A program made the position numbers and the translations under genes. Shown piece by piece: positions 63,994 through 64,000 of a DNA stretch of 64,000 bases (the stretch's first letter is position 1; every line of letters begins with the position of its first letter). The stretch covers positions 1-64,000 of the forward strand of contig NZ_JAFFZN010000007.1 of assembly GCF_017676385.1 (NCBI RefSeq), given 5' to 3'. This stretch comes from Streptomyces spirodelae (GTDB lineage: Bacteria > Actinomycetota > Actinomycetes > Streptomycetales > Streptomycetaceae). The notes under the pieces were generated by a model. That model did not search any database and was not told the DNA's origin. It was given only the letters and a program-made list of their open reading frames with translations.

Positions 63994-64000
63994 GAGGGAC

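Overview
The window is a stretch of actinobacterial chromosome, almost certainly from Streptomyces or a close relative. The base composition is very GC-rich, with G or C in most third codon positions. GTG and TTG starts are common, several genes look leaderless, and FilP, Scy and NucS are all present. From memory, the gene order follows the conserved core of the Streptomyces coelicolor chromosome around SCO5353 to SCO5415. I call about 62 protein genes. I see no rRNA, tRNA, insertion sequence, prophage, CRISPR array or antibiotic cluster.

Layout. 1-5.7 kb: the tail of nrtL, then lysA, hom, thrC and thrB (lysine/threonine synthesis). 5.7-15.1 kb: rho with a long leader, an LCP cell-wall ligase gene, rpmE, then prfA-prmC-tsaC-phosphatase-like and a WecA-type transferase (translation termination, tRNA modification, envelope). 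15.1-23.4 kb: the complete ATP synthase operon atpIBEFHAGDC, ending in a strong hairpin. 23.4-32.4 kb: accessory and signalling genes: a DUF2550 gene, a NarL-type two-component pair, an AAC(3)-like acetyltransferase, an anchored protein of unknown function, a HAD hydrolase coupled to a cobalamin adenosyltransferase, and a DrrAB-like ABC exporter facing its TetR regulator.

32.5-41.7 kb: 3-hydroxybutyryl-CoA dehydrogenase, a STAS protein beside a large membrane NTPase-like protein, a PH-domain membrane protein, nucS (mismatch repair), a SCO5389-family gene, an LLM flavin oxidoreductase and a small Cys/His protein. 41.7-51.2 kb: two paralogous ABC pairs with disordered ATPase tails, then the coiled-coil hyphal-tip proteins FilP and Scy. 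51.6-54.5 kb: methylmalonyl-CoA epimerase, divergent thiolase, and MeaB. 54.6-58.1 kb: a PepSY protein facing an OmpR-type two-component pair, then a MarR gene. 58.3-62.1 kb: three coupled AIM24 genes and a block with two DUF3817 genes around a thiamine-binding-type protein and a MarR regulator. 62.2-64 kb: icmA, the large subunit of isobutyryl-CoA mutase.

A recurring theme is coenzyme B12 and short-chain acyl-CoA metabolism: the adenosyltransferase, 3-hydroxybutyryl-CoA dehydrogenase, epimerase, thiolase, MeaB and IcmA together serve interconversion of butyryl-, isobutyryl-, methylmalonyl- and acetoacetyl-CoA, which are polyketide precursors.

The least explained sequence-level pattern is that four genes (rho, the 3-hydroxybutyryl-CoA dehydrogenase gene, the epimerase gene and the NarL-type regulator) each carry a second partial copy of their own 3' end just downstream of the stop codon. 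Other points are a low-molecular-weight phosphatase whose nucleophilic Cys is Ser, a Rex-like operator before atpI, SigR-type promoters before rpmE and possibly rho, and a three-part CTGAA array between the PepSY gene and its adjacent two-component system.
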